From: an uncultured Gammaproteobacteria bacterium
Lineage (GTDB): Bacteria; Pseudomonadota; Gammaproteobacteria; Pseudomonadales; Ketobacteraceae
Assembly (NCBI GenBank): GCA_913063125.1
Contig: CAJXZM010000043.1
Coordinates: 1-40,602 of the forward strand
DNA length: 40,602 nt
Reading direction: 5' to 3'
The notes beneath the pieces were generated by a model. That model was given only the letters and a program-made list of their open reading frames with translations, was not told the origin of the DNA and made no database searches. Shown one piece after another: positions 28,063 to 35,533 of this stretch. Within the stretch, counting starts at the first letter, position 1. Every line of letters starts with the position of its first letter. Both the position numbers and the translations under genes were made by a program.

Positions 28063-28173
28063 TACATGTTGTATTATGGGTATACGTTACCCAGTGAATA
28101 ACGCCTACTTTATTGTGGTTATTTTAACCGCAACAGTAAGGTAATAGTTAGCAAAAAAAATGGTAATATTCAC

Positions 28174-28212
28174 AAAAAAAAACCCGAAAGCCTTGGGGGA
28201 GGCTTCGGGTTA
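28174..28212 (-). terminator. Leftward rho-independent terminator
   Basis: Read on the minus strand, AACCCGAAGCC pairs with GGC(T)TTCGGGTT with one bulge, the loop is TCCCCCAA, and nine T's follow. The A-run on the plus strand lies at 28174-28182. It ends transcripts coming from the right, that is, the structured RNA candidate and perhaps the gene at 28510-29406. Confidence 0.9.
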
Positions 28213-28323
28213 AGACCAATAGGAATAAAATGTGGTGCACGATCCTCGCCCACCTGGACCACTTACGTAACCCAACTAATGATTGTTCTCACGTTTGGGG
28301 GGAAGTGAGCAACATTAGTAAGA
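28174..28323 (-). ncRNA. Candidate structured small RNA with C-rich loops
   Basis: About 150 bases on the minus strand look like an independent RNA. A promoter-like GATAAT (28330-28335) lies just upstream. The 5' part forms one long hairpin: ACTAATG pairs with CATTAGT, TTG with CAA and CTCAC with GTGAG (28275-28319), with six C's in the apical loop. GTGGT/ACCAC (28232-28236 with 28258-28262) can form a second helix. The 3' end is the terminator, with another loop of five C's. No reading frame fills it. It does not match RsmY/RsmZ, 6S or tmRNA by eye. It could be a trans-acting RNA or a leader of the membrane protein gene 110 bases beyond. Confidence 0.6.
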
Positions 28324-28335
28324 GTAAGTATTATC
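28324..28335 (-). promoter_or_regulatory. -10 element of the structured RNA candidate
   Basis: On the minus strand GATAAT (28335-28330) matches five of six -10 bases and is preceded by an AT-rich stretch, but there is no good -35 sequence. The expected start is near 28323. Confidence 0.35.
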
Positions 28336-28509
28336 AATTTTTGAGAAACATCCAGTTTATTTATGATATTTATTAAATAGATTTGTACTTAAAAGTGCTT
28401 GAATCTAACCGGTATGGGTATATAAAAGCAAGGGCATTGTATAGCCAATTGAAACGTAAGCATTTATTGGAAATGCAGTGAAATAGCTCCCGTTTATTAT
28501 GGGCTATTG

Positions 28510-29406
28510 TCACACAAACTTGTGTTGTTCAATTGAGCTAACAGATGAAAGGGTATTCTTATCGTCTATAGGTGAAAGATTGGCGGTTCTTGTATCGGTT
28601 AAATATTCTGTTGCTTCCCCAGAGACAACACCATTGCCTTTCCACGGAAGTAAGTCCACTTTGGTGTGGCTAGCAAAATCGATAAATGGATATTTAACGA
28701 TGTCAAAATAAGGCGACCGATCGAAATCTACCGGTAAGCAAAGCTTTGGACGACGTCTAAATAGCTGAACACCGTTATTACCGGCTTTTTTAACGAGTGG
28801 TAGGATAGGGAACTGGATGAAGTCAAAGCCCTCGGCAATAAGTGATGCGCTTGCGTTTTTTGTGTGTTTTCCCGCTGCGTAGCGAAATAAGCCCAGCCTC
28901 CAGCTGCGAGGGGTAAACGACCAGAGCATGAAAAAGCGTGCCAAATCAAATGGTTGCAATATGTTCTTATGGCTTCCTAGCCGGCTTATGGCGTAACGAA
29001 TAACTTGATGAGCATCTTTGTTTGCTAGGCCTTTGGGGCGGCATATTCGGATATGTTCTCGTTCTAACGTATTTAATGGACTGACTACAGTGCCTTGACC
29101 TAGGCGATTTTCAATGATTAGCGGAATATCTGGCTCACATTCAAAGTGATTGGTGATTCGTGTTCTGAGCTCCTTGTCTTCGAGGTCAATTAAACGGCCA
29201 ATATACAATGCGGCGTGTGACCATTCACTTTCAGATACCGTTTTTAATGTGCTGTCAGCTTTACTGCGTCCCTCTACGAGTAACACATCACAGGGAATGA
29301 GTTCTGCCCGTATACGGTCAAAATCACAAAGCAGTGCATCTTTGGGTTCTGTTGATTTTGAGAGCCAATCAATCAAAATACTGATGAGCTTATGTAGTAT
29401 GGCCAT
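28510..29406 (-). CDS. YiiX/YebB-like permuted NlpC/P60 family protein, catalytic Cys absent
   Basis: The 298-residue protein has the circularly permuted NlpC/P60 layout: DVLLVEG near residue 40, the His in SEWSHAALYIG (His64), and later ASASLIAEGFDFIQFPILP. In the family the last motif normally reads CS-x-L-(I/V), with Cys as the nucleophile; here that place is Ser186. So the fold is probably kept while peptidase activity is doubtful. No signal peptide; a hydrophobic N-terminus (MAILHKLISILIDWL) may associate with the membrane. It lies 59 bases downstream of the aminotransferase gene on the same strand, so the two probably share a transcript. Confidence 0.75.
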   Translation of the reverse strand: MAILHKLISILIDWLSKSTEPKDALLCDFDRIRAELIPCDVLLVEGRSKADSTLKTVSESEWSHAALYIGRLIDLEDKELRTRITNHFECEPDIPLIIENRLGQGTVVSPLNTLEREHIRICRPKGLANKDAHQVIRYAISRLGSHKNILQPFDLARFFMLWSFTPRSWRLGLFRYAAGKHTKNASASLIAEGFDFIQFPILPLVKKAGNNGVQLFRRRPKLCLPVDFDRSPYFDIVKYPFIDFASHTKVDLLPWKGNGVVSGEATEYLTDTRTANLSPIDDKNTLSSVSSIEQHKFV

Positions 29407-29465
29407 GGAGTGGTCCGTTGGTTTTACAATGTGTAATAAAGTCGAGTAGTTATAAAGTCAAGGAG

Positions 29466-30584
29466 TTAGGGTATTAGCTTGACTGCATTGGTTAAAACGT
29501 CATCGGGAGTATAGAAGTGTGGAGATAATCTTACGCCGCCACCTCTGTACGCGCAAATGACATTTTGCTTCATTAGCTGCTGGTAAAGAGCTTGAGATTC
29601 TAGTTTGTCTGTGCGGAAAGTGACTATTCCAGCTCTTCGGGCTGGCTTGGTAGGAGATAGTATTGTTATGCCGGGTTTGTTTTGGAGTAACGTCAACAAT
29701 AAATCAATTTTTGAACTGAGCATTTGTTCGATATTGTTAAGCCCAATTTCTAATAGAAGGGATAAGCTGGCTGAGAAGCCGTGAATACCGATCATATTAG
29801 GGCTGCCACACTCAAAACGTTTAGCATTAGATGCAACTTCCCAGTGTAATGTGTCGTAGTTGCCTGGATTTTCAATCATGTGCCAACCAAACTGATTGAG
29901 CGATAGCTGATTGAGAGCGCTGGATTTGATATAAAATACAGCAATACCTTCAGGACCAAGCATCCACTTGTGTGCATCAGCTACAACAAAGTCACACCCT
30001 ATGTCTTGCACATCCATTGGAATGGCACCAAGACTTTGTATAGCGTCGATGCAGAAGAGTATTCCTTGTTGGTTACAATGAGTGCCTATTTCTTTTAGGT
30101 CTACTCGAACACCGGTACCGTATTGGACGGAGCTTATGGAAACCAGGCGGGTAGATGTGTCACAAGCGTTTATAATGGATGCTTCTGGGTGATTGCAATC
30201 CAAGGCTGCAGTTATAACGCGGACACCTTTATTGGCAAGGGACTCCCAAACGATTCGATTGCTTGGGAATTCTTGATCGGTAATAACAATGCTATCGCCT
30301 TGTTTCCAATCAATGCCATAGGCAATAGCAGATAACCCCTCCGAGGTGCTCTTCTGAAGGGCGATTTCATCGGTCGACACGGCGTTGAGTAAGGATTTAA
30401 GCTGTTGACGTAATGTAGTTTCAACCTTAAGCCACTGTAGGTAATTTGTGGCACCATGCGTGTTATTTTCTAGAGCAAATGAAGAGATTGCCTGAGAAGT
30501 ACGCGATGGCCAAGGGGCAACAGCTGCATGATTCAGGTAACATAACTTATGGTCTAGGGGGAATTCGTTTTGAAAGTTAGGCAT
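29466..30584 (-). CDS. Aminotransferase class V (cysteine desulfurase/selenocysteine lyase-like)
   Basis: The 372-residue PLP enzyme has the class V pattern: LNHAAVAP (about 17-24), the pyridine-binding Asp180 in CIDAIQSLG, and the PLP Lys206 in VADAHKWMLGPEGIAVF. No Cys-containing mobile loop of the IscS/SufS kind is evident, so desulfurase activity is not assured; kynureninase-like or isopenicillin-epimerase-like relatives are alternatives. The start at 30584 fits the family; the frame is open to 30659. A promoter at 30687-30714 drives it, and a palindrome just downstream may be an operator for the divergent TetR. Confidence 0.87.
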   Translation of the reverse strand: MPNFQNEFPLDHKLCYLNHAAVAPWPSRTSQAISSFALENNTHGATNYLQWLKVETTLRQQLKSLLNAVSTDEIALQKSTSEGLSAIAYGIDWKQGDSIVITDQEFPSNRIVWESLANKGVRVITAALDCNHPEASIINACDTSTRLVSISSVQYGTGVRVDLKEIGTHCNQQGILFCIDAIQSLGAIPMDVQDIGCDFVVADAHKWMLGPEGIAVFYIKSSALNQLSLNQFGWHMIENPGNYDTLHWEVASNAKRFECGSPNMIGIHGFSASLSLLLEIGLNNIEQMLSSKIDLLLTLLQNKPGITILSPTKPARRAGIVTFRTDKLESQALYQQLMKQNVICAYRGGGVRLSPHFYTPDDVLTNAVKLIP

Positions 30585-30657
30585 TGGTCTGCACTCATTG
30601 CATTTTATGTGACTAATAGGTTGATGTTTTTGATGTGCGTGTGTATTGGTGAGAATC

Positions 30658-30674
30658 ATCTACAATATGTAGAT
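30658..30674. promoter_or_regulatory. Palindromic operator candidate between aminotransferase and tetR genes
   Basis: ATCTACA-ATA-TGTAGAT is a perfect 7-3-7 inverted repeat. It lies just downstream of the leftward start site (about 30680), where a bound repressor would block the aminotransferase transcript. Confidence 0.5.
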
Positions 30675-30686
30675 AACACTCGGTAA

Positions 30687-30714
30687 ATTATAGGGATTTG
30701 TTTACATTGATCAA
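30687..30714 (-). promoter_or_regulatory. Promoter of the leftward aminotransferase transcript
   Basis: On the minus strand TTGATC (30714-30709), a 16-base spacer and a perfect TATAAT (30692-30687) form a good sigma-70 promoter, with a leader of about 95 bases before the ATG at 30584. Confidence 0.65.
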
Positions 30715-30801
30715 TATTACATGAATTAGGCATAGGAAAGTTACATAAAATTTAGCATAATGTTGCCCAAAATATTGGGATGATTTGGTTGGAGTATAGT
30801 A

Positions 30802-31431
30802 ATGAGTGACCTGCAGAAAGCGAGTCAAAAAGCTCAAGAGTTTCGCCGACGGGAAGAAGACATCCTGGAACGTGCACAAGAGCTTTTTATTTCCCATGGA
30901 GAGGAGAAGGTAACCGTAGAAATGATTGCCGATGCGGTGGGGATTGGTAAGGGAACTATCTACAAGCATTTCGAAACAAAAGATGAAATCTATTTGCGGT
31001 TGATGATTCGTTATGAAACGGAACTGACGGAAGTTTTTAATAAGCTGGACGATGGGGAGGATAAAGATCGAGCCCGTTTAGCAAAAGAGTATTTTAGCTT
31101 TCGAATGAACGACCCAAAGCGGTACGCGCTGTTTGATCGTCTAGAACATAAATTAACAAGTACTACATCTTGCCCAGAACTTGTAGAAAAACTTCATGAA
31201 ACCCGCGCATCTAATATGGATAAGTTGATTTCTGTTGTGGAATCGCGTATTACGGAAGGTAAATTGCAGGATGTCCCTGCATATTTTCATGTGTTTGCTG
31301 CATGGGCATTGGCACACGGAGCGGTTGCGCTTTATCACTCAAAGTTTTATCAAGAATTTATTGATGATAAAGACGGTTTTTTTGATTTCCTCGCAGAAAT
31401 TGGTATTAGGATGGGAAATAAGCGTAAATAG
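30802..31431 (+). CDS. TetR/AcrR family transcriptional regulator
   Basis: The 209-residue protein has a TetR DNA-binding domain at about 15-65, with RREEDILERAQELFISHG and the helix-turn-helix IADAVGIGKGTIYKHFETKDEIY. The C-terminal half, with FRMNDPKRYALFDRLEHKL, is a ligand/dimer domain of unclear specificity. It is divergent from the aminotransferase operon, and the shared region has two palindromes (30658-30674 and CCCAA-AATA-TTGGG at 30766-30779), so it probably regulates itself and its neighbour. The gene ends at a strong palindromic terminator. Confidence 0.9.
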   Translation: MSDLQKASQKAQEFRRREEDILERAQELFISHGEEKVTVEMIADAVGIGKGTIYKHFETKDEIYLRLMIRYETELTEVFNKLDDGEDKDRARLAKEYFSFRMNDPKRYALFDRLEHKLTSTTSCPELVEKLHETRASNMDKLISVVESRITEGKLQDVPAYFHVFAAWALAHGAVALYHSKFYQEFIDDKDGFFDFLAEIGIRMGNKRK

Positions 31432-31454
31432 TGCATTTCTTGATGTAAAGTGAA

Positions 31455-31516
31455 TACTACTTACCCACACAAAAAAGGCCTGCATTAGCAGGCCTTTTTT
31501 GTGTGGGTAAGTAGTA
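31455..31516. terminator. 29-bp perfect palindromic terminator between tetR and HD-GYP gene
   Basis: The arms 31455-31483 and 31488-31516 are exact inverse complements around ATTA. The stem GGCCTGC is bounded by A6/T6 runs and continues for 16 more paired bases outside (TACTACTTACCCACAC). It serves both convergent genes. Confidence 0.95.
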
Positions 31517-31524
31517 AGGTATGA

Positions 31525-32832
31525 TTAAGAAAACAGGTTAGAAAGAAATGATGGGGTTTTACGGTAAAGTGTTGATATATCGATGTCATAGCTGCCTGCG
31601 GGTAAGCAGCACTCAATTTCTAAAGGCTCGTCGGAAGGGCTTTGGTTGTATGCGTAGAGGTCCAATAATCGGTGCTTAATGGTATTTTTGTTTTCGTCTA
31701 ACACCATAATGAGCTCAGGTTGTAATCGCTTGCTTTTTTGATTGCTTGTTACAACACCGACATGTTGATTGTTTAGTTTTACGATGGTGCCTGGAGGGAA
31801 TAATCCTAATGCTTGTATAAAAGACTCAATGAGTTTTGATTGAAATAGGTGGTCTCGTTCTTGGTACATGGCACTAAGAGCGTCAGAAGGAGATAGTGGA
31901 GTCGCGTTAAGTTGCGAGTTAATGGACGTTTCGTAGTAATCTACCAAGCCGGCAATTTGTCCAAATAAAGGGATTTCAGTATTTTTTAATCGCTGAGGAA
32001 ATCCGGAGCCGTTAAATCGCTCTTCATGGGTGGCAACGGTATTGATAATGTCTTTTGATAGTGACTTGGACTGGCTTAGTAGTTTGAGCGCAAGAGTTAC
32101 GTGTTTTTTATAAAGTGGGTTTTCACGGATGTCGGAAAATTGGATTGTTGCACTGGATGATGAGGGCAGCATGAAAAGCCCAACCTTGCATAACACAACA
32201 CCTACAGTGAGAATTTCAAGTTTTTGTTCAGATAAGCCAATCTCTCGACCTAAAATTGCAGCCCAAATGGAACAATTAATGGCATGCTGGTAGAGAGGGG
32301 TACCTTCATGCTTCATTTTGGTTACCCAAATCATCGCATCCGGGTTACGTACAATACTTGCTACGGCTAGTTTTGTGCTATCTACAGCTGATGCAATATC
32401 AACTTCAGTACGGTTTTGTAATTGGGTTGCCATAGCGGTAACGCTGCGATCCAAATCACGATAAATTGTTTGGGCTTTTTTAAGTTCCTTTTTGAAAGAA
32501 ACTTTGATCTCGTACTTTACTGGGTGCCTTACAAGAATCTTTTGGATCCGTATGGGCTCATTAGCAGGGGCAGTATTTACATTGTTATTGGTGTTTGAAC
32601 GAGAATTCTTCGATTGTACGTCTTTGGGTTTATAGCTTTGAGGTGATTTGGAGCGCAGGGTGTCGATAAAAACAAATTGACAGAACCCAGCAAGAGACGT
32701 TACGTCTTCTTCTGAGTCAATGTAGAAACCTTGAATGGGGAATGGCGTCATATGCCAAGGACAGTCTAGCTTGGACACATACATGCCCAACGTAAGGTCT
32801 CCTATTGCAATTTTTCGTTGAAATGTCGCCAT
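31525..32832 (-). CDS. HD-GYP domain protein with degenerate active site
   Basis: The 435-residue protein has an N-terminal DUF3391 domain (about 1-60, with GMYVSKLDCPW), a low-complexity Asn/Ser linker (70-95), and an HD-GYP domain (about 150-330). HD-GYP enzymes degrade cyclic di-GMP, but the metal-binding core is altered: the LHDIGK motif reads LCKVGL (His to Cys215, Asp to Lys216), while His183, His244 and H269-E270 remain, and GYP reads GFP (277-279). Enzymatic activity is therefore unlikely; a binding or scaffold role is an inference. A hairpin TAGAC-AGGGA-GTCTA (32840-32854) lies just before the ATG. Confidence 0.88.
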   Translation of the reverse strand: MATFQRKIAIGDLTLGMYVSKLDCPWHMTPFPIQGFYIDSEEDVTSLAGFCQFVFIDTLRSKSPQSYKPKDVQSKNSRSNTNNNVNTAPANEPIRIQKILVRHPVKYEIKVSFKKELKKAQTIYRDLDRSVTAMATQLQNRTEVDIASAVDSTKLAVASIVRNPDAMIWVTKMKHEGTPLYQHAINCSIWAAILGREIGLSEQKLEILTVGVVLCKVGLFMLPSSSSATIQFSDIRENPLYKKHVTLALKLLSQSKSLSKDIINTVATHEERFNGSGFPQRLKNTEIPLFGQIAGLVDYYETSINSQLNATPLSPSDALSAMYQERDHLFQSKLIESFIQALGLFPPGTIVKLNNQHVGVVTSNQKSKRLQPELIMVLDENKNTIKHRLLDLYAYNQSPSDEPLEIECCLPAGSYDIDISTLYRKTPSFLSNLFS

Positions 32833-33232
32833 AATCGTTTAGACAGGGAGTCTAGCCTCGTTGTTATGTTATGTATGATCTTACTGTTTGCCTGCATATG
32901 CCATGCCGAATTTGGCAAATGCTTATCCCTGTCGTCTTCTTGGCATTCCTTTATGTAGCGGTTCATGTATAAATGTCATAGTTCACTGTAACGCAGTTAG
33001 ATTTGCGTACTTAATACTAGGTCACACAACCTATAGATCATTTTTTTCGGTTTGACGATGAATTGATCAGGAATTGTTATTATGAATCCTATTTTGACGC
33101 AAACGATAGGGTAGTGAAATGACTATTTTGGTCGATTTTTGACATGTTTCATGGCAGCGAAGCTCCATTTGAGCAAAATTTATGATATTGAGTAACAATT
33201 TTGGGGAAACTGGTGCATAAAAAGATAACTCG
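32833..33232. other. Divergent region between the HD-GYP gene and tmcA
   Basis: The 400 bases contain no gene I can support. Seen: the small inverted repeat at 32840-32854, several AT-rich stretches, and three very short frames (8-13 codons) before tmcA that have no clear ribosome binding site. TTGACG and TTGACA hexamers occur, but none is followed at the right distance by a good -10, so promoters for the two genes are not located. Confidence 0.5.
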
Positions 33233-35482
33233 GTGTTGCAAAAAATGGATATAGAGGAACACCGGCTCGGCGTCGTTATTACTGGCAGTAAGGCTTGGGG
33301 CAGGGCTAAGTTGGCTCAATTATACGGGATGTTACAGCCGGAGAATACGCTGTGGCTTGCGGATACCTTATCTTGCTTACCTGATTATGCAAAGAGTAGT
33401 GGGCGTTTGGTTAAACGGGGTCAGGTGGTTTCTTTGCTGGGAAGTGAGTCAGATCTTGTTGTTGTGGATGCTTACAGCGGATTAAATCCTGACTCAGTGG
33501 CTGCGCTTGCTGGGACTATCGTAAGGGGAGGGGTAATGATTATCTTGGCCCCTTTATCAAATGATTGGGTATCTTTCTGTGATCCAGAATATCAAAGGAT
33601 AGTGGTCTATCCGTCCTTATCTGCAGATATCCCAGGCTTGTTTCTACAGCATTTTAGCGGGGTGGTTGATCAGTATTGTGATAATAATGATTTTATTAAA
33701 CTGGATGTTAATATTGGTGATGAAGTCCTAGAAGAGGTTGTCAATAGCTTTTCTCCTCGTTTAAACGCTCAATTAGTAACTCAAGGTTTAGTTCAAGGTA
33801 TATGCACAGACAGTCAGCAAGTAGTTGTAAAGGCAGTTAATCGGGTATGTACTGGGCACAGAAAGCGCCCTTTGGTGCTTACTGCTGACAGAGGCAGAGG
33901 TAAATCTGCTGCTATCGGCATGGCGTTAGCGAACCTTATTCAAACGTCGGGCCCCTATTACTTTGTGGTGACAGCTCCAAATTTAGCGGCGGTGGATTTG
34001 TTATTCGCCCATTGTGCCGGAGCGTTGGGGGTGGAGGTGGAGGTGCGAGGGGAGTTGTGTTGCCAAGGCTCCACTGTTCGGTATTGTTTGCCAGAGAATG
34101 TAGAGGTGCAATCAGGGGTGAGCATGCTTGTGGTTGATGAAGCGGCTGCTATAGGCACTCCTATGCTAACACGGTGGTTAGACATCTTTTCTCGTATGGT
34201 ATTTTCCTCGACTGTTCATGGATACGAAGGTTCAGGCCAAGGCTTTTTACTTCGATTTAAACAAACACTAACAGAAGTTATGCCACAACATAAATGTCTT
34301 ACATTAACTAAACCTATTCGTTGGAATGAAGGCGATGCCGTTGAATCTTTTGTCAATTCAGCTTTTTTATTGAATGCAGATGCAGATAATATTGAGGGTT
34401 ATGATATAGATCGAATAGCACAAAGTACTGCTGGAGCCGAGCTGAGTGATGTTGGGAATGGCCAAGTAATACGTATACGGCGCTGGGATCGAGCGGAATT
34501 TGCAAAGGAAGCATCAGTGTTAACAGGGTTGTTTGGGTTGTTGGTTACGGCCCATTATAAGACAACACCAGGGGATTTACGTAATTTATTGGATGGTCCG
34601 AACTTGGAGGTATTTGTTGCGACGTATCATGATGGGAAAGCTGAAAGTGTCGTTGGGGGCTTGTTATTAGCCAAGGAAGGGGCGTTTGATGACGAACTAG
34701 CCTCTTTGATTTGGAAGGGGCAGCGGCGACCGAGAGGTCATCTTATGCCTCAAACATTAGCTGTGCAGTGTGGTTACGAGGATGGGCTGAAGCACCGGTC
34801 AGCGCGTATTATCCGTATTGCTGTGAACCCTAGCATCCAACAGCAGGGGCTTGGTAAGTGTCTGGTTGAGGAGGCGAGGTCTTATGCCAAACAGCAAGGG
34901 TGCGAATGGTTGGGTTCAAGCTTTGGTGCAACGGAACCTTTGATTGATTTTTGGCGTGCTTGCGGATTAAAATCAGTGAGAGTTGGCATTTCACAGGATG
35001 GGGCAAGTGGTAGCTATTCTACTTTAGTGGTGGCGCCACTTTGTGAGGATGTGGAGTCTGATTTTGTGCTGTTACGAAGGCGCTTTCATGGACATTTCCT
35101 GCTTGCTCTAAAGAATTATTATCAAAATATGTCTACTGGATTACTTCTGTGCTTTCTTGTTCGAGAGAGAGAAGAAAGTATGGCGAGTATTTCCGTAATT
35201 GAAACAATGGAAATTCAACGTAACGTCGATGGTTTTTTGTACTGTCAGTGGCCTTTCGATGTCGTTTTCCCGTATTTGCAACGCTGGTTTTTGGGTTTGC
35301 TATTTATGGATAGTATTATCATCCATAGCGATGACATATCCGTGATGATGGATTTATTTGTTCGTCAACAGTCGATAGAAAGCATGGCTAAGCGTTGGGG
35401 AAAAGGTGGTGAAAAGGCTTTTCTAAAAGAGATTAAAGTAATTATCATGAGTGTTAATGATAACGTTTCCCATATACATTAG
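33233..35482 (+). CDS. tmcA: tRNA(Met) cytidine acetyltransferase TmcA
   Basis: TmcA makes N4-acetylcytidine at the wobble position of elongator tRNA-Met with acetyl-CoA and ATP/GTP. The 749 residues contain the N-terminal domain (DUF1726-like), a RecD-like helicase part with Walker A LTADRGRGKSAAIG and VVDEAAAIGTPML, then a GNAT domain with RIIRIAVNPSIQQQGLGKCL and SSFGATEPLIDFWRACGLKSV, and the tRNA-binding C-terminal region. The frame starts at GTG 33233; the ATG at 33245 is an equally good start, and neither has a clear ribosome binding site. The gene is somewhat longer than E. coli TmcA. Its neighbours give no functional link. Confidence 0.94.
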   Translation: MLQKMDIEEHRLGVVITGSKAWGRAKLAQLYGMLQPENTLWLADTLSCLPDYAKSSGRLVKRGQVVSLLGSESDLVVVDAYSGLNPDSVAALAGTIVRGGVMIILAPLSNDWVSFCDPEYQRIVVYPSLSADIPGLFLQHFSGVVDQYCDNNDFIKLDVNIGDEVLEEVVNSFSPRLNAQLVTQGLVQGICTDSQQVVVKAVNRVCTGHRKRPLVLTADRGRGKSAAIGMALANLIQTSGPYYFVVTAPNLAAVDLLFAHCAGALGVEVEVRGELCCQGSTVRYCLPENVEVQSGVSMLVVDEAAAIGTPMLTRWLDIFSRMVFSSTVHGYEGSGQGFLLRFKQTLTEVMPQHKCLTLTKPIRWNEGDAVESFVNSAFLLNADADNIEGYDIDRIAQSTAGAELSDVGNGQVIRIRRWDRAEFAKEASVLTGLFGLLVTAHYKTTPGDLRNLLDGPNLEVFVATYHDGKAESVVGGLLLAKEGAFDDELASLIWKGQRRPRGHLMPQTLAVQCGYEDGLKHRSARIIRIAVNPSIQQQGLGKCLVEEARSYAKQQGCEWLGSSFGATEPLIDFWRACGLKSVRVGISQDGASGSYSTLVVAPLCEDVESDFVLLRRRFHGHFLLALKNYYQNMSTGLLLCFLVREREESMASISVIETMEIQRNVDGFLYCQWPFDVVFPYLQRWFLGLLFMDSIIIHSDDISVMMDLFVRQQSIESMAKRWGKGGEKAFLKEIKVIIMSVNDNVSHIH
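35442..35471. promoter_or_regulatory. Fur-box-like site ahead of the porin gene
   Basis: TTATCAT (35442-35448) and ATGATAA (35457-35463) form a perfect inverted repeat, and 35453-35471 shows 13 of 19 matches to the Fur consensus with an exact TAATGATAA core. It overlaps the 3' end of tmcA and lies just upstream of the porin promoter. Confidence 0.4.
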
Positions 35483-35500
35483 AAAAAAAAACCTTATACT
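35473..35500 (+). promoter_or_regulatory. Promoter of the porin gene
   Basis: TATACA (35473-35478), 16 bases, then TATACT (35495-35500) gives a moderate sigma-70 promoter with a leader of about 25 bases that contains AAGAGGAA before the ATG at 35534. Confidence 0.5.
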
Positions 35501-35533
35501 GCTCGCAATTTAGTGAGCTGTTAAGAGGAATAT

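Noticed and set aside
28174..28323. RsmY/RsmZ-type regulatory RNA
   Set aside because: Only isolated GGA triplets are present; repeated GGA hairpin loops are missing.
30766..30779. CCCAA-AATA-TTGGG palindrome before tetR
   Set aside because: Arms of five bases only; possible operator, but too short to list as a separate finding.
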